A DNA stretch of 64,000 nucleotides from CAYOUV01 sp964407265 (GTDB lineage: Bacteria; Chloroflexota; Anaerolineae; Anaerolineales; Villigracilaceae), in contig CAYOUV010000009.1 of NCBI GenBank assembly GCA_964407265.1, positions 7,685 through 71,684 on the forward strand, written 5' to 3'. The position numbers and the translations under genes are program-made. Of the stretch, positions 33,117-40,422 are shown one piece after another. The notes below the pieces were generated by a model, which made no database searches, was not told the DNA's origin, and saw nothing but the letters and a program-made list of their open reading frames with translations. Positions within the stretch are counted from its first letter, which is position 1. Each line of letters opens with the position of its first letter.

Positions 33117-33380
33117 ATGAAATTAATTATTGCAGTTATCAAGGATGTTGACACCGAACCGGTTACCAAAGCGTTGACGGCGGGTAACTACCGCGTTACG
33201 CGCATCGCCTCCACCGGTGGGTTGCTGCGTCGTGGCGTGGCGACCATCCTGATCGGCCTGGAGGATGATCAGGTGGATGGCGCCATCCAGATCATTCGCA
33301 CAGCAGCCACAGAGGGCAACAACGACGAAAAACGCGCAACCGTTTTTGTGGTCACTGTAGACCGCTTCTCGCAGATCTGA
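33117..33380 (+). CDS. DarA/PstA-like receptor protein, short form (copy 3)
   Basis: This is an 87-residue protein: MKLIIAVIKDVDTEPVTKAL, loop ASTGGLLRRGVATILIGLED and ending KRATVFVVTVDRFSQI. It is nearly a twin of copy 1. But in the loop it has Leu for Phe and Val for Asn (GGLLRRGVAT against GGFLRRGNTT); these positions contact the ligand in the family, so binding may be altered or lost. No hairpin or T-run follows its stop, and the next gene is convergent. Confidence 0.8.
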   Translation: MKLIIAVIKDVDTEPVTKALTAGNYRVTRIASTGGLLRRGVATILIGLEDDQVDGAIQIIRTAATEGNNDEKRATVFVVTVDRFSQI

Positions 33381-33393
33381 TTCTTTAATAAAC

Positions 33394-34482
33394 TTATCGA
33401 ATATTAAAATATGAGTAATGCACCGAGGCCTTGTTCCCGCGCAGGACAACCGTGTCATAACCCGCACGCACAGAACCAGCCTCCGAGGTCGCTTTCCAGG
33501 TAATGTGGCGTACATCTTCATCGCTCTGTATCTGGGTAAATTCGAATTGTCCGTTTGGCAGCAGCTCGCTGAAATACTGCCCATACCAGGTGCGGATGGA
33601 CTCCAGGCCACGCAAGATGCGGTCATACGTGACCAGGACGGCATCTTCGTTGTAGAGTTTCATAATCCGCTCAATCGAATGGGCATTCAAGGCTGCCAGG
33701 TAATCGGGCACAAAATCGACTGGCGGCTGCGGCTGAACTGGCAACGGCCATTCAAATTCAGCGATCGCTTTCCATAGTTTGGGAAGGAATTTGCGGCAAT
33801 AGTCCCACGAGAAAAAATTGGCGGCTTCAAAGCCCATACCCCTGGCCGCATTCAGAAACTCGATCACGTCCGATTCGGTCGGTTTCCAATCCCCGGGGTT
33901 GTCGCTGTAGGCTGCGCCGGTTGGGATGAATGTCCGCTGGATCGGCAAGGCCTCGAACTGCTGCTTACTCCACTGTAACTGCTGGGCCGGGTTGTGCGAC
34001 TCCACCCAGTAAACCTGCGGCATGTTATAGTCACATTTCTCAAGAAATTCGTTCCAAGGTAATTCCTGGTGGAAATTCGGGAAGCGAAAGGAGCTGAGAG
34101 CAATTTCGGTCTCCGGTAATCCGGCCCGCAAGGCGGTCATGAACGAGCGGGCGGCCTGAGGTTTGTGCTTATACTGGTCCTCGGCGTCAATCACGTACCC
34201 ATCCAAGCCCAACGCCAGGGTCCGGTCAATAGCGACCTGCGCTTCTCCCGCCGGATCGTTGCCGTAGACGAAGTGCCAGCCCCAAACAGGGATGCCGACA
34301 TCCTTGAGAGCCTCGACCACCGGCGCTGTGACTCCCTGTCCGAAGGGACTGGCGCCATCGGCGATCTTAACCAACACATGCCCGAGACCGGCCGCCTGGG
34401 CCAGCGAGGCAATTGCCTGCGGGTTGCCTCCCTCACATTCGGGGATTTGGAAAATATAGAACCCCTTACCTTTGAGAGCCAT
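33394..34482 (-). CDS. GH25-like TIM-barrel protein with C-terminal SnoaL/NTF2-like domain
   Basis: The ATG at 34482 follows AGGAGGAGAAG; ten extra codons upstream are not needed. Residues 1-245 look like a glycoside hydrolase family 25 barrel: GKGFYIFQIPECEGGNPQAI, GIPVWGWHFVYG, GLDGYVIDAEDQYKHKPQAA with an Asp-x-Glu pair, and AANFFSWDYCRK. Unlike phage lysozymes there is no signal peptide or wall-binding repeat. Residues 260-362 form an NTF2/SnoaL-like domain (DYLAALNAHSIERIMKLYNE, then AVLVTYDRILRGLESIRTWY). The combination of a GH25-like barrel with an NTF2-like domain in a cytoplasmic protein is unusual; function is unknown. Confidence 0.65.
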   Translation of the reverse strand: MALKGKGFYIFQIPECEGGNPQAIASLAQAAGLGHVLVKIADGASPFGQGVTAPVVEALKDVGIPVWGWHFVYGNDPAGEAQVAIDRTLALGLDGYVIDAEDQYKHKPQAARSFMTALRAGLPETEIALSSFRFPNFHQELPWNEFLEKCDYNMPQVYWVESHNPAQQLQWSKQQFEALPIQRTFIPTGAAYSDNPGDWKPTESDVIEFLNAARGMGFEAANFFSWDYCRKFLPKLWKAIAEFEWPLPVQPQPPVDFVPDYLAALNAHSIERIMKLYNEDAVLVTYDRILRGLESIRTWYGQYFSELLPNGQFEFTQIQSDEDVRHITWKATSEAGSVRAGYDTVVLRGNKASVHYSYFNIR

Positions 34483-34498
34483 CTTCTCCTCCTGGGTA

Positions 34499-34527
34499 CA
34501 AAACGCGGACATGTCTCCATGTCCGCG
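34499..34527 (-). terminator. Intrinsic terminator or attenuator after the HD-domain gene
   Basis: CGCGGACATG (34504-34513) pairs with CATGTCCGCG (34518-34527), followed on the minus strand by TTTTG. It lies between the HD gene and the GH25-like gene. Confidence 0.7.
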
Positions 34528-34542
34528 AGAAAATGAACGACT

Positions 34543-35097
34543 TCAAGCCAGTCCCAGCTCGGGTGCAATCCGGCGCATGGCCTGGATCACATTGCCGACG
34601 TGTTCCCACAATTCAACCCCGAAATCCTGTGTGGCTTGTTCGATCTCGTCCCGGTTCGCCCCGGCGGCAAAGGCTCTGTCCTTCCATTTCTTCTTGACAG
34701 ATTTAACTTCCAGGTCCATCAAGGAATGGGAAGGGCGCACCAGCGCTACAGCCGTGACCAATCCCGTGATCTCGTCACAAGCATACAGGGCTTTTCGGAT
34801 GAGCGTATTGCGCGGGACTCCGGTCCGATCGGCATGGCTGAGAATAGCCTGCACGATCTCCTCGGGCACCCCGCGTTCGCGCAGGAGCGGCGCACCTGCG
34901 GTGGGATGGTCTTCCAGCGTCGGATGAATCTCCCAGTCAAAATCGTGCAGCAATCCCGTAAGACCCCAGAGCTCGATATCCTGGTCATACTTCTCAGCGT
35001 AGAAACGCATGGCCGCCTCGACTGCCAGCATATGTTTGACCAGGTTCTCGTTTTTGATGTATTCGTGGACAATGGCAAGTGCTTGGTTTCGATCCAT
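34543..35097 (-). CDS. HD-domain phosphohydrolase
   Basis: The 184-residue protein shows the HD metal-binding set: LVKHMLAVEAAM (first His), GLLHDFDWEIHP (the HD pair), a further His in HPTAGAP, SHADRTG (late His/Asp), and the Asp of ACDEITG. This is the family used for nucleotide or cyclic nucleotide hydrolysis; substrate is not readable. The start overlaps the stop of the SanA-like gene by one base (TAATG), so the two are translationally coupled, and a terminator follows. Confidence 0.85.
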   Translation of the reverse strand: MDRNQALAIVHEYIKNENLVKHMLAVEAAMRFYAEKYDQDIELWGLTGLLHDFDWEIHPTLEDHPTAGAPLLRERGVPEEIVQAILSHADRTGVPRNTLIRKALYACDEITGLVTAVALVRPSHSLMDLEVKSVKKKWKDRAFAAGANRDEIEQATQDFGVELWEHVGNVIQAMRRIAPELGLA

Positions 35098-35753
35098 TAA
35101 TTCTCCGGGAAAATAGGTTCAGGATTACCCAGCACAGGCACCGGGCGTTTAATATATACGTCCCACATGGCGGCTGCCGTCGCAAACTGTTCGCGCATGT
35201 TCCAGATCAATTGCGAACTGGGCCAATAGGTCCGTCGGTCTGCAGATACACCGACGGCTTTTATTCCCATCGCACTGCACAAGAACAAGGCACGCGGCAA
35301 ATGGAACTTCTGCGTCACCAGGATGGCTGATTGGACACCAAAGATTGCCTTGGAACGGTAGCAAGTGTCGTAGGTTCGGCGCCCGGCATAATCCAACACG
35401 ACCACTTCCGCCGGCACGCCCAATTGGATGGCGTAGTCACGCATGGCACCCGGTTCGTTGTAATTCTCATAGCGATTGTCACCGCTCATCAACAGTTTTT
35501 CAACTTTGCCGTTGAAATACAGATCGGCGGCGGTCGCTACCCGGTCACGCAAAATCGGAGTGGGGCTGCCATCCCGATACAAACCTGCGCCAAAGACAAT
35601 CGCCACACGTTCGCTGGGTGATTCTGCAAGTGGATAAATGTGAGAATAACTGTACAGGCCAGTAACAAGACGCGGGAGCAGAATCCCCAACAGCCCCAGG
35701 CCCGACAAAATCAGAACGACTCGAATGATCATTTTGAATACTCGACTTAACAC
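35097..35753 (-). CDS. SanA/YdcF-family (DUF218) membrane protein
   Basis: One membrane helix near the N-terminus (about 8-30) precedes a DUF218 domain: RVAIVFGAGLYRDGSPTPIL, LLMSGDNRYENYNEPGAMRD, VVVLDYAGRRTYDTCYRSKA and AILVTQKFHLPRALFLCSAM. This pattern (GxG, SGD, E, D-x-T-Y-x-T, TQxFHLPRA) is typical of SanA/ElyC proteins, which affect envelope permeability or vancomycin sensitivity. At 218 residues it has normal length. The ATG at 35753 and another at 35732 (MIIRVV) are both possible. It is translationally coupled to the HD gene. Confidence 0.85.
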   Translation of the reverse strand: MLSRVFKMIIRVVLILSGLGLLGILLPRLVTGLYSYSHIYPLAESPSERVAIVFGAGLYRDGSPTPILRDRVATAADLYFNGKVEKLLMSGDNRYENYNEPGAMRDYAIQLGVPAEVVVLDYAGRRTYDTCYRSKAIFGVQSAILVTQKFHLPRALFLCSAMGIKAVGVSADRRTYWPSSQLIWNMREQFATAAAMWDVYIKRPVPVLGNPEPIFPEN

Positions 35754-35775
35754 AGGTCAAATTTTACCCGAGAAT

Positions 35776-35808
35776 CCAGAACCCGTTTCTAAACAAAACG
35801 GGTTCTGG
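35776..35808 (-). terminator. Terminator of the phnDCEE operon
   Basis: CCAGAACCCGTTT (35776-35788) pairs with AAACGGGTTCTGG (35796-35808) across seven bases. On the minus strand it is followed by ATTCTC, a weak T-tract. It separates phnE2 from the sanA-like gene. Confidence 0.65.
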
Positions 35809-35859
35809 GTCATCTTACAGATTTAGTTTGCAGCCACAAAGGCCGGCAAACCACCACGA

Positions 35860-37008
35860 TTAAGTGTATCGCTTACGCACCTCAGCACTCAAGAAATCCA
35901 TCGCCCATACAACTAAAACGATAGCCCAGATGGCTGTACCTGCCTTTCGATATTCCAGAACATTGATCCTTTGACTGAGGTAAAAACCAATGCCTCCGCC
36001 GCCGACAAAGCCCAGGATCGTGCTAATGCGGACGTTGATGTCCCAATGGTAGATGATAAAGGAGATGAAATCCGGGATAATCTGCGGAACGACCGCATAC
36101 AGAACCACTTCCACCGGATTTGCGCCTGTAGCAGAGACCGCCTCGATCGGACCTGAGTCAATGCTCTCGACCGCTTCGGAGAAAAGCTTGCCAAGCGAAG
36201 CGATCGTGACAACGGTCAATGCCAGTACCCCGGCAAAGGCTCCAAAGCCCACCCATAGTGCAAACACGGTCGCCAAAACCAGGGATTCGTAAGAACGGGT
36301 AATGTTCAATATTGCCCGGACGGTCGTGTAAACCGCGGTTCCCACCCAGTTGCGGCCCATAATGTTGCGCGCTGCCAGGAAACTGATGGGTGCAGCAACG
36401 ATCGTCCCGGCAGTCGTGGCCAGTAAAGCCATGAAAACGGTCACGATGATGTTATCCAGCACATCGGTCAGCGTCGAGCTGGGGATCCAGCCGCCAACCG
36501 GGACCGATGTCTCAACCTGTAAGTGGCTGGGAGTTCCATCTGTTGTCGTGGCATTAATCGGGCGCACTTCGACCTGGGCTGTAAAATTCCCACTCGCGTC
36601 AGCCTTGGCCAGCTTGGAGAACAGGCTGTTACCGCTTGGCAGGAGCCACTCAATTTTTATCTCCTGATTGGGGAGCATACCAACGCCCTGAAGGGTAATG
36701 ATATCTCCAGGGTTAGCGCATGAGACATTAGGGAAAATACGCGGCCCGGTATCAGGCAACTGCGTGGGCTGGGCCGAGCCGCAGGGAACCGGGAAAACGA
36801 CATCAAATGTGGTTTCTTGGGTCTTATGCGTGAATAGCTCCGGGTGAATCAGATCACTCAGAATTTTTTGGCTTTTCGGTAAAGATGTGAAAAGTTTGAC
36901 GGGGTTTATTTCAGTCACCCGGTAGCCAACAACGTAGGCAGCTATCGCAAGCAGGGTGAAGAAAATTGTGACGAACCAGCGGCGGAAGCTAAAGTTGTGG
37001 AAATCCAT
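35860..37008 (-). CDS. phnE: Phosphonate-type ABC transporter permease with extracytoplasmic insert (second PhnE)
   Basis: The ATG at 37008 (MDFHNFSFRRWF) follows the stop of the first permease gene by one base. After helix 1 there is an insert of about 150 residues outside the membrane, with two Cys (PVPCGSAQP and NVSCANPG) and a beta-sandwich-like segment (ITLQGVGMLPNQEIKIEWLL). The PhnE core follows: TVFMALLATTAGTIVAAPIS, FLAARNIMG, RAILNITRSYESLVLATVFA, and the coupling loop EAVESIDSGPIEAVSATGAN, ending VGGGGIGFYLSQRIN. PhnE proteins are normally about 270 residues; this is 382. It is the last gene of the operon. Confidence 0.88.
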   Translation of the reverse strand: MDFHNFSFRRWFVTIFFTLLAIAAYVVGYRVTEINPVKLFTSLPKSQKILSDLIHPELFTHKTQETTFDVVFPVPCGSAQPTQLPDTGPRIFPNVSCANPGDIITLQGVGMLPNQEIKIEWLLPSGNSLFSKLAKADASGNFTAQVEVRPINATTTDGTPSHLQVETSVPVGGWIPSSTLTDVLDNIIVTVFMALLATTAGTIVAAPISFLAARNIMGRNWVGTAVYTTVRAILNITRSYESLVLATVFALWVGFGAFAGVLALTVVTIASLGKLFSEAVESIDSGPIEAVSATGANPVEVVLYAVVPQIIPDFISFIIYHWDINVRISTILGFVGGGGIGFYLSQRINVLEYRKAGTAIWAIVLVVWAMDFLSAEVRKRYT

Positions 37009-37009
37009 A

Positions 37010-38416
37010 CTACACCAACCTTGCCCGCAGCTTGGCACTTATAAAATCGAGCACAATCACAATGACGGCTATCGCAATGAATGAAGAGCCCACTGCCCTG
37101 AAATCGCCTTTGATGATCCATTGGTAAAGGTAAAACCCAATGCCGCCGCCGCCGACAAACCCGATGATGGTCGAGGTACGCACATTGATTTCCCAGCGAA
37201 ACAAGGTAAAGGAAGCAAACGGGGGCACGATCTGCGGAATGACGGCATAACGCACCATCTGGGCCCAATTCCCGCCCGTGGCGCGGATGGCTTCCTGCGG
37301 CCCCGGGTCAATACCTTCAATTACTTCCGAATACAATTTCCCGAGTGCGGCTACAGTGTGCATCGTGATTGCGATCACCCCGGCAAATGGACCCAATCCA
37401 ACAATGACGACAAAGACGATCGCGATAATAAGCGGTTCAATGGAGCGCACAATGTTTAATACCGTACGAGTCAATACATAAATGGATAACGTAATCGGAT
37501 TGCTGCTCATCAAGTTTCGCGCGGCCAGAAAACTAACAACAAGTGCGCCTAACATTCCAAAGGTCGTCGACATCAACGCCAGGAAGAGGGTTTGAACGAT
37601 TCCGTCGACGACGTAGGCACCATTCTTAGAAAGCTTGAAAGCTGCTTGCGGACGAACCTGCGTTAAATAAACGCGGTGCTCCAGCGGTATGGTTGGGTCC
37701 GGAGCTGCGGTGAGCGCGTTGCGGGAGACATGGATGACCGTATTGAGATTCCCTTGCGAATCAGAATTAACATAAAGAGGGGTGATGAAACCTTCCCCCA
37801 AGGGCAGGCGGTCTCCAATGGGCGTTGACCATTGAATCAGCGTCGGAGTATCCGGCCACAATCCGCTGGCCTGTATGGTGAGGGCGTCCAGCAATTTACC
37901 GCAGTTCGGGGATATGTTCACCTGGATCCCGTTGACCGTATTTGTAGCCTGGGGAGGATTTGGGCCGCAAGGGACTTCCACCGGAGCCCAAGCCTTATTC
38001 TCGATCTCAACCCGGGAAACAAAGTCGGGGTGGAGCATGGGGGTCAGGATAGACCTCGCCCGGTTTATGTTTTTGGTAAGGGCTGAAAGGTCTATATTGG
38101 TGATCTGCCAGCCGATCCCATACCCCATAATCAGGATCATTAGGATGGGGACGAATGCCGACCTCGTTTTTCCCTGTACAAGGCTTATCGCATCCCAGAT
38201 ATTCCACAACCACATAACTGCCGGCACCAGGTACCAGGCCGGTACCCTGTACCAGATGATGATCAGGCTGGCAAGCAGCGTACTGAGCAGGACAGTAACA
38301 CCGCGGTATCGCTCTTGAGCATAGATTTGACCCACACCCGGGATTAAAAGTGAAAGCAAACCAGCAACGAGAGGCGAACGGTGCGCCTTATTGTTGGAAG
38401 CAAGATTGTCTGGCAT
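37010..38416 (-). CDS. phnE: Phosphonate-type ABC transporter permease with fused N-terminal and extracytoplasmic domains (first PhnE)
   Basis: At 468 residues this is much longer than usual. The first 90 residues are hydrophobic (AGLLSLLIPGVGQIYAQERY, then two or three helices) and resemble a separate small membrane module. An insert outside the membrane follows, with two Cys (VPCGPNPPQ and SPNCGKL) and a beta-rich segment (LTIQASGLWPDTPTLIQWST). The core has FLALMSTTFGMLGALVVSFL, RTVLNIVRSIEPLIIAIVFV, the coupling loop EVIEGIDPGPQEAIRATGGN, and VGGGGIGFYLYQWI. It probably pairs with the second PhnE to form the channel of an importer for phosphonate, phosphite or phosphate. It begins two bases after phnC. 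Confidence 0.88.
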   Translation of the reverse strand: MPDNLASNNKAHRSPLVAGLLSLLIPGVGQIYAQERYRGVTVLLSTLLASLIIIWYRVPAWYLVPAVMWLWNIWDAISLVQGKTRSAFVPILMILIMGYGIGWQITNIDLSALTKNINRARSILTPMLHPDFVSRVEIENKAWAPVEVPCGPNPPQATNTVNGIQVNISPNCGKLLDALTIQASGLWPDTPTLIQWSTPIGDRLPLGEGFITPLYVNSDSQGNLNTVIHVSRNALTAAPDPTIPLEHRVYLTQVRPQAAFKLSKNGAYVVDGIVQTLFLALMSTTFGMLGALVVSFLAARNLMSSNPITLSIYVLTRTVLNIVRSIEPLIIAIVFVVIVGLGPFAGVIAITMHTVAALGKLYSEVIEGIDPGPQEAIRATGGNWAQMVRYAVIPQIVPPFASFTLFRWEINVRTSTIIGFVGGGGIGFYLYQWIIKGDFRAVGSSFIAIAVIVIVLDFISAKLRARLV

Positions 38417-38418
38417 GC

Positions 38419-39189
38419 TTAACCTTCTTCAACTGTCGTAGCACGCACTTCTTGCGCTTCTTCCCCATAGATCTCTTTAAACTTGGCGCGGTTGATCTCC
38501 TTGGGAAGTCCCTCAAAGACCTTAACCCCGTCTTTTAGAGCGATCACGCGTGTAGCATAACGATGGACCAAATCGAGGAAGTGCAGACTGCAAAGTACGG
38601 TGATACCTTCTTTATTGAGTTGTTCCAGGTACTGGAGAATGGAATGCGACAATACCGGGTCGAGGGATGCAACCGGCTCGTCGGCCAGGATCAGCTCAGG
38701 TTCCTGCATCAGGGTACGGGCGATACCCACACGTTGCTGCTGCCCACCAGAAAGAGCATCCGCGCGTTCATGCGCCTTATCCTTGATGCCCATCCGATCC
38801 AGCGCCTTGATTGCGCGGTTACGGTCTTCTTTGGACCAGATGCCCACCAAGCTAAGCAATGGATTGGCATAGCCCAGACGCCCCGAGAGCACATTGGTCA
38901 TCACGCTGCTGCGTTTGACCAGATTGAATTGTTGAAATACCATCCCAATGTGGCGTCGTAAATGCCGCAGATCACTAGGTGAGGCTTGTGTAATGTCAAC
39001 ATCATCCAAAAAAATACGGCCTTCAGTCGGTTCAATCAGGCGATTGATGCAACGCAACAGGGTCGATTTGCCAGAGCCAGAGAGGCCAATAATGACTAGG
39101 AATTCGCCGTCATCTACGGAGAAACTTACGTCTTTTAAAGCTTCCGTACCGTTGGGATAAACTTTTGTCAGGTGTTCAACTTTTAACAA
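38419..39189 (-). CDS. phnC: Phosphonate-type ABC transporter ATP-binding protein
   Basis: I chose the TTG at 39189 because GGAGG ends seven bases upstream and the protein then starts at the family position (LLKVEHLTKVYPNGTEALKD). The longer frame from 39255 begins inside an intergenic hairpin. All ATPase motifs are intact: Walker A IGLSGSGKSTLLRCI, Q-loop GMVFQQFNLV, signature ALSGGQQQRVGIARTLM, Walker B ILADEPVASLDP, and H-loop LCSLHFLDL. At 256 residues it matches PhnC. It energises import of phosphonates or related oxyanions with the two PhnE proteins. Confidence 0.92.
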   Translation of the reverse strand: MLKVEHLTKVYPNGTEALKDVSFSVDDGEFLVIIGLSGSGKSTLLRCINRLIEPTEGRIFLDDVDITQASPSDLRHLRRHIGMVFQQFNLVKRSSVMTNVLSGRLGYANPLLSLVGIWSKEDRNRAIKALDRMGIKDKAHERADALSGGQQQRVGIARTLMQEPELILADEPVASLDPVLSHSILQYLEQLNKEGITVLCSLHFLDLVHRYATRVIALKDGVKVFEGLPKEINRAKFKEIYGEEAQEVRATTVEEG

Positions 39190-39218
39190 TGGAGCACCTC
39201 CACTCTGCCGTTTAATTG

Positions 39219-39253
39219 GAGAGGGGAGAGAAGTCAGACCTCTCTCCCCTCTC
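39219..39253 (-). promoter_or_regulatory. Intercistronic hairpin between phnD and phnC
   Basis: GAGAGGGGAGAGA (39219-39231) pairs perfectly with TCTCTCCCCTCTC (39241-39253). It starts 16 bases after the phnD stop and lacks a T-run. Such hairpins commonly protect the mRNA of the binding protein, so that PhnD is made in excess over the transporter. Confidence 0.65.
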
Positions 39254-39269
39254 ATTACAACCGTAGTAG

Positions 39270-40289
39270 TTACTTGACGTACTGGCTGAGATCAATACCT
39301 GATGCATCCAGGTATGAACGGAACTGATCATAAGCAGTGTCGTCAACCTTCACGAGTCCACCGATCTGATACAGATCGTTCAAGGCTGTCTTGCCTTCTT
39401 CGGTGTCAGCAATCTTCAGCATGGCAGCGGTGATCTGGTCACGCAGATCCTGCGGCATATCCGGCGCGTAAGACATATTGTCATTGGGGATGATCGCCTC
39501 AGTCTGGTAGATCACGACAACTTTGTCGGTCACGTCAGGATGATCCTTGGCAATGTTGGAGCGTGCATCCACGAATGTGGCACCGTAATCGCAAATGCCG
39601 CCATCATAGAGCGCTTGCACGGTCTGGGTGTGGCCGCCGCTAAAGACTGGATCCGGGATGTCAGCATCCGTCAGACCGGCCTTCTTGAGGAAGATAAGCG
39701 GAATCACGTATCCCGAAGTCGACTCGGGATCACCGAAGCAGGCTTTCTTGCCCTTGAATTGGAGCAAGGTGTCGAGTTCGGCCTCTGTACCAGGAGTGTC
39801 CGCAGCTGGCGTAAAGCCTGAACTTACATTGGCGATGAACTGCGAACCGTAGTGATCGGACCCGAAACGATTGGTGATCAGGGCAACTTCAGCATAGCCT
39901 TTTTGATGGGCGAGGATGTACGCGAAGGTGGCCATCCAACCAATCTGTGCATTCCCGGAACCCATAGCCTCTGTCAGAGCGGCATAGGAGGTGGGGACGA
40001 CACCCTTGAAGGTCAGTCCGGTTTCCTGCGAGAGCAGGTCCAGAAGTGCCTGGCCACCGGCGGTGATCTCCTGTGAAGTACCCGAGGGTTCGAAGGCAAC
40101 AACAATCGGGTTGTCAGCGGTACCTAGTGTGGGTGGAGCCTCCGTCGGAACTGCGGTCGGGGGTACTGCGGTTGGGGCTTCGGTCATGACGGGTTCAGGG
40201 GTGGGGGTAGCACTCGAACCACAGGCCGAGAGCACCAGCGCCGCTGCAACCAGCACAACCAAAAGCAGGTACGAAAAACGAGCTTTCAT
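39270..40289 (-). CDS. phnD: Phosphonate-type substrate-binding lipoprotein
   Basis: The signal peptide ends in the lipobox LSACGSS, followed by a Pro/Thr-rich linker. The binding domain has VVAFEPSGTSQEITAGGQAL, VVPTSYAALTEAMGSGNAQI, GKKACFGDPESTSGYVIPLI and VQALYDGGICDYGATFVDAR, the pattern of PhnD-type phosphonate/phosphite binders. At 339 residues it has usual length. AGGAG lies nine bases before the ATG. It is the first gene of phnD-phnC-phnE-phnE and has a well-formed promoter. No phosphonate lyase genes are in the window, so the true ligand could be phosphonate, phosphite or phosphate. Confidence 0.92.
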   Translation of the reverse strand: MKARFSYLLLVVLVAAALVLSACGSSATPTPEPVMTEAPTAVPPTAVPTEAPPTLGTADNPIVVAFEPSGTSQEITAGGQALLDLLSQETGLTFKGVVPTSYAALTEAMGSGNAQIGWMATFAYILAHQKGYAEVALITNRFGSDHYGSQFIANVSSGFTPAADTPGTEAELDTLLQFKGKKACFGDPESTSGYVIPLIFLKKAGLTDADIPDPVFSGGHTQTVQALYDGGICDYGATFVDARSNIAKDHPDVTDKVVVIYQTEAIIPNDNMSYAPDMPQDLRDQITAAMLKIADTEEGKTALNDLYQIGGLVKVDDTAYDQFRSYLDASGIDLSQYVK

Positions 40290-40351
40290 TACGATCTTCT
40301 CCTCTCGTGAAATTATTTTGGGATGCCCCTTTGGGCAACCCTTTGGTAATC

Positions 40352-40380
40352 ATGATAACGCTAATTCCAGAAGATGGCAA
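40352..40380 (-). promoter_or_regulatory. Promoter of the phn operon
   Basis: On the minus strand TTGCCA (40375-40380) and TATCAT (40352-40357) are exactly 17 bases apart. The leader of about 55 bases carries a small imperfect hairpin, GGTTGCCC / GGGCATCC (about 40322-40341), upstream of the ribosome binding site. No Pho box was recognised. Confidence 0.55.
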
Positions 40381-40410
40381 GTGATTTTCTGTACACAACC
40401 AGATGACTGT

Positions 40411-40416
40411 TATAAT
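40411..40416 (+). promoter_or_regulatory. -10 box for a leaderless DUF4230 transcript
   Basis: TATAAT is followed by GTTCTC and then the ATG at 40423. There is no Shine-Dalgarno. Confidence 0.55.
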
Positions 40417-40422
40417 GTTCTC

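Noticed and set aside
39991..40422. N-terminal extension of the DUF4230 gene
   Set aside because: It is antisense to phnD; the ATG at 40423 starts a clean membrane anchor just after a TATAAT box.
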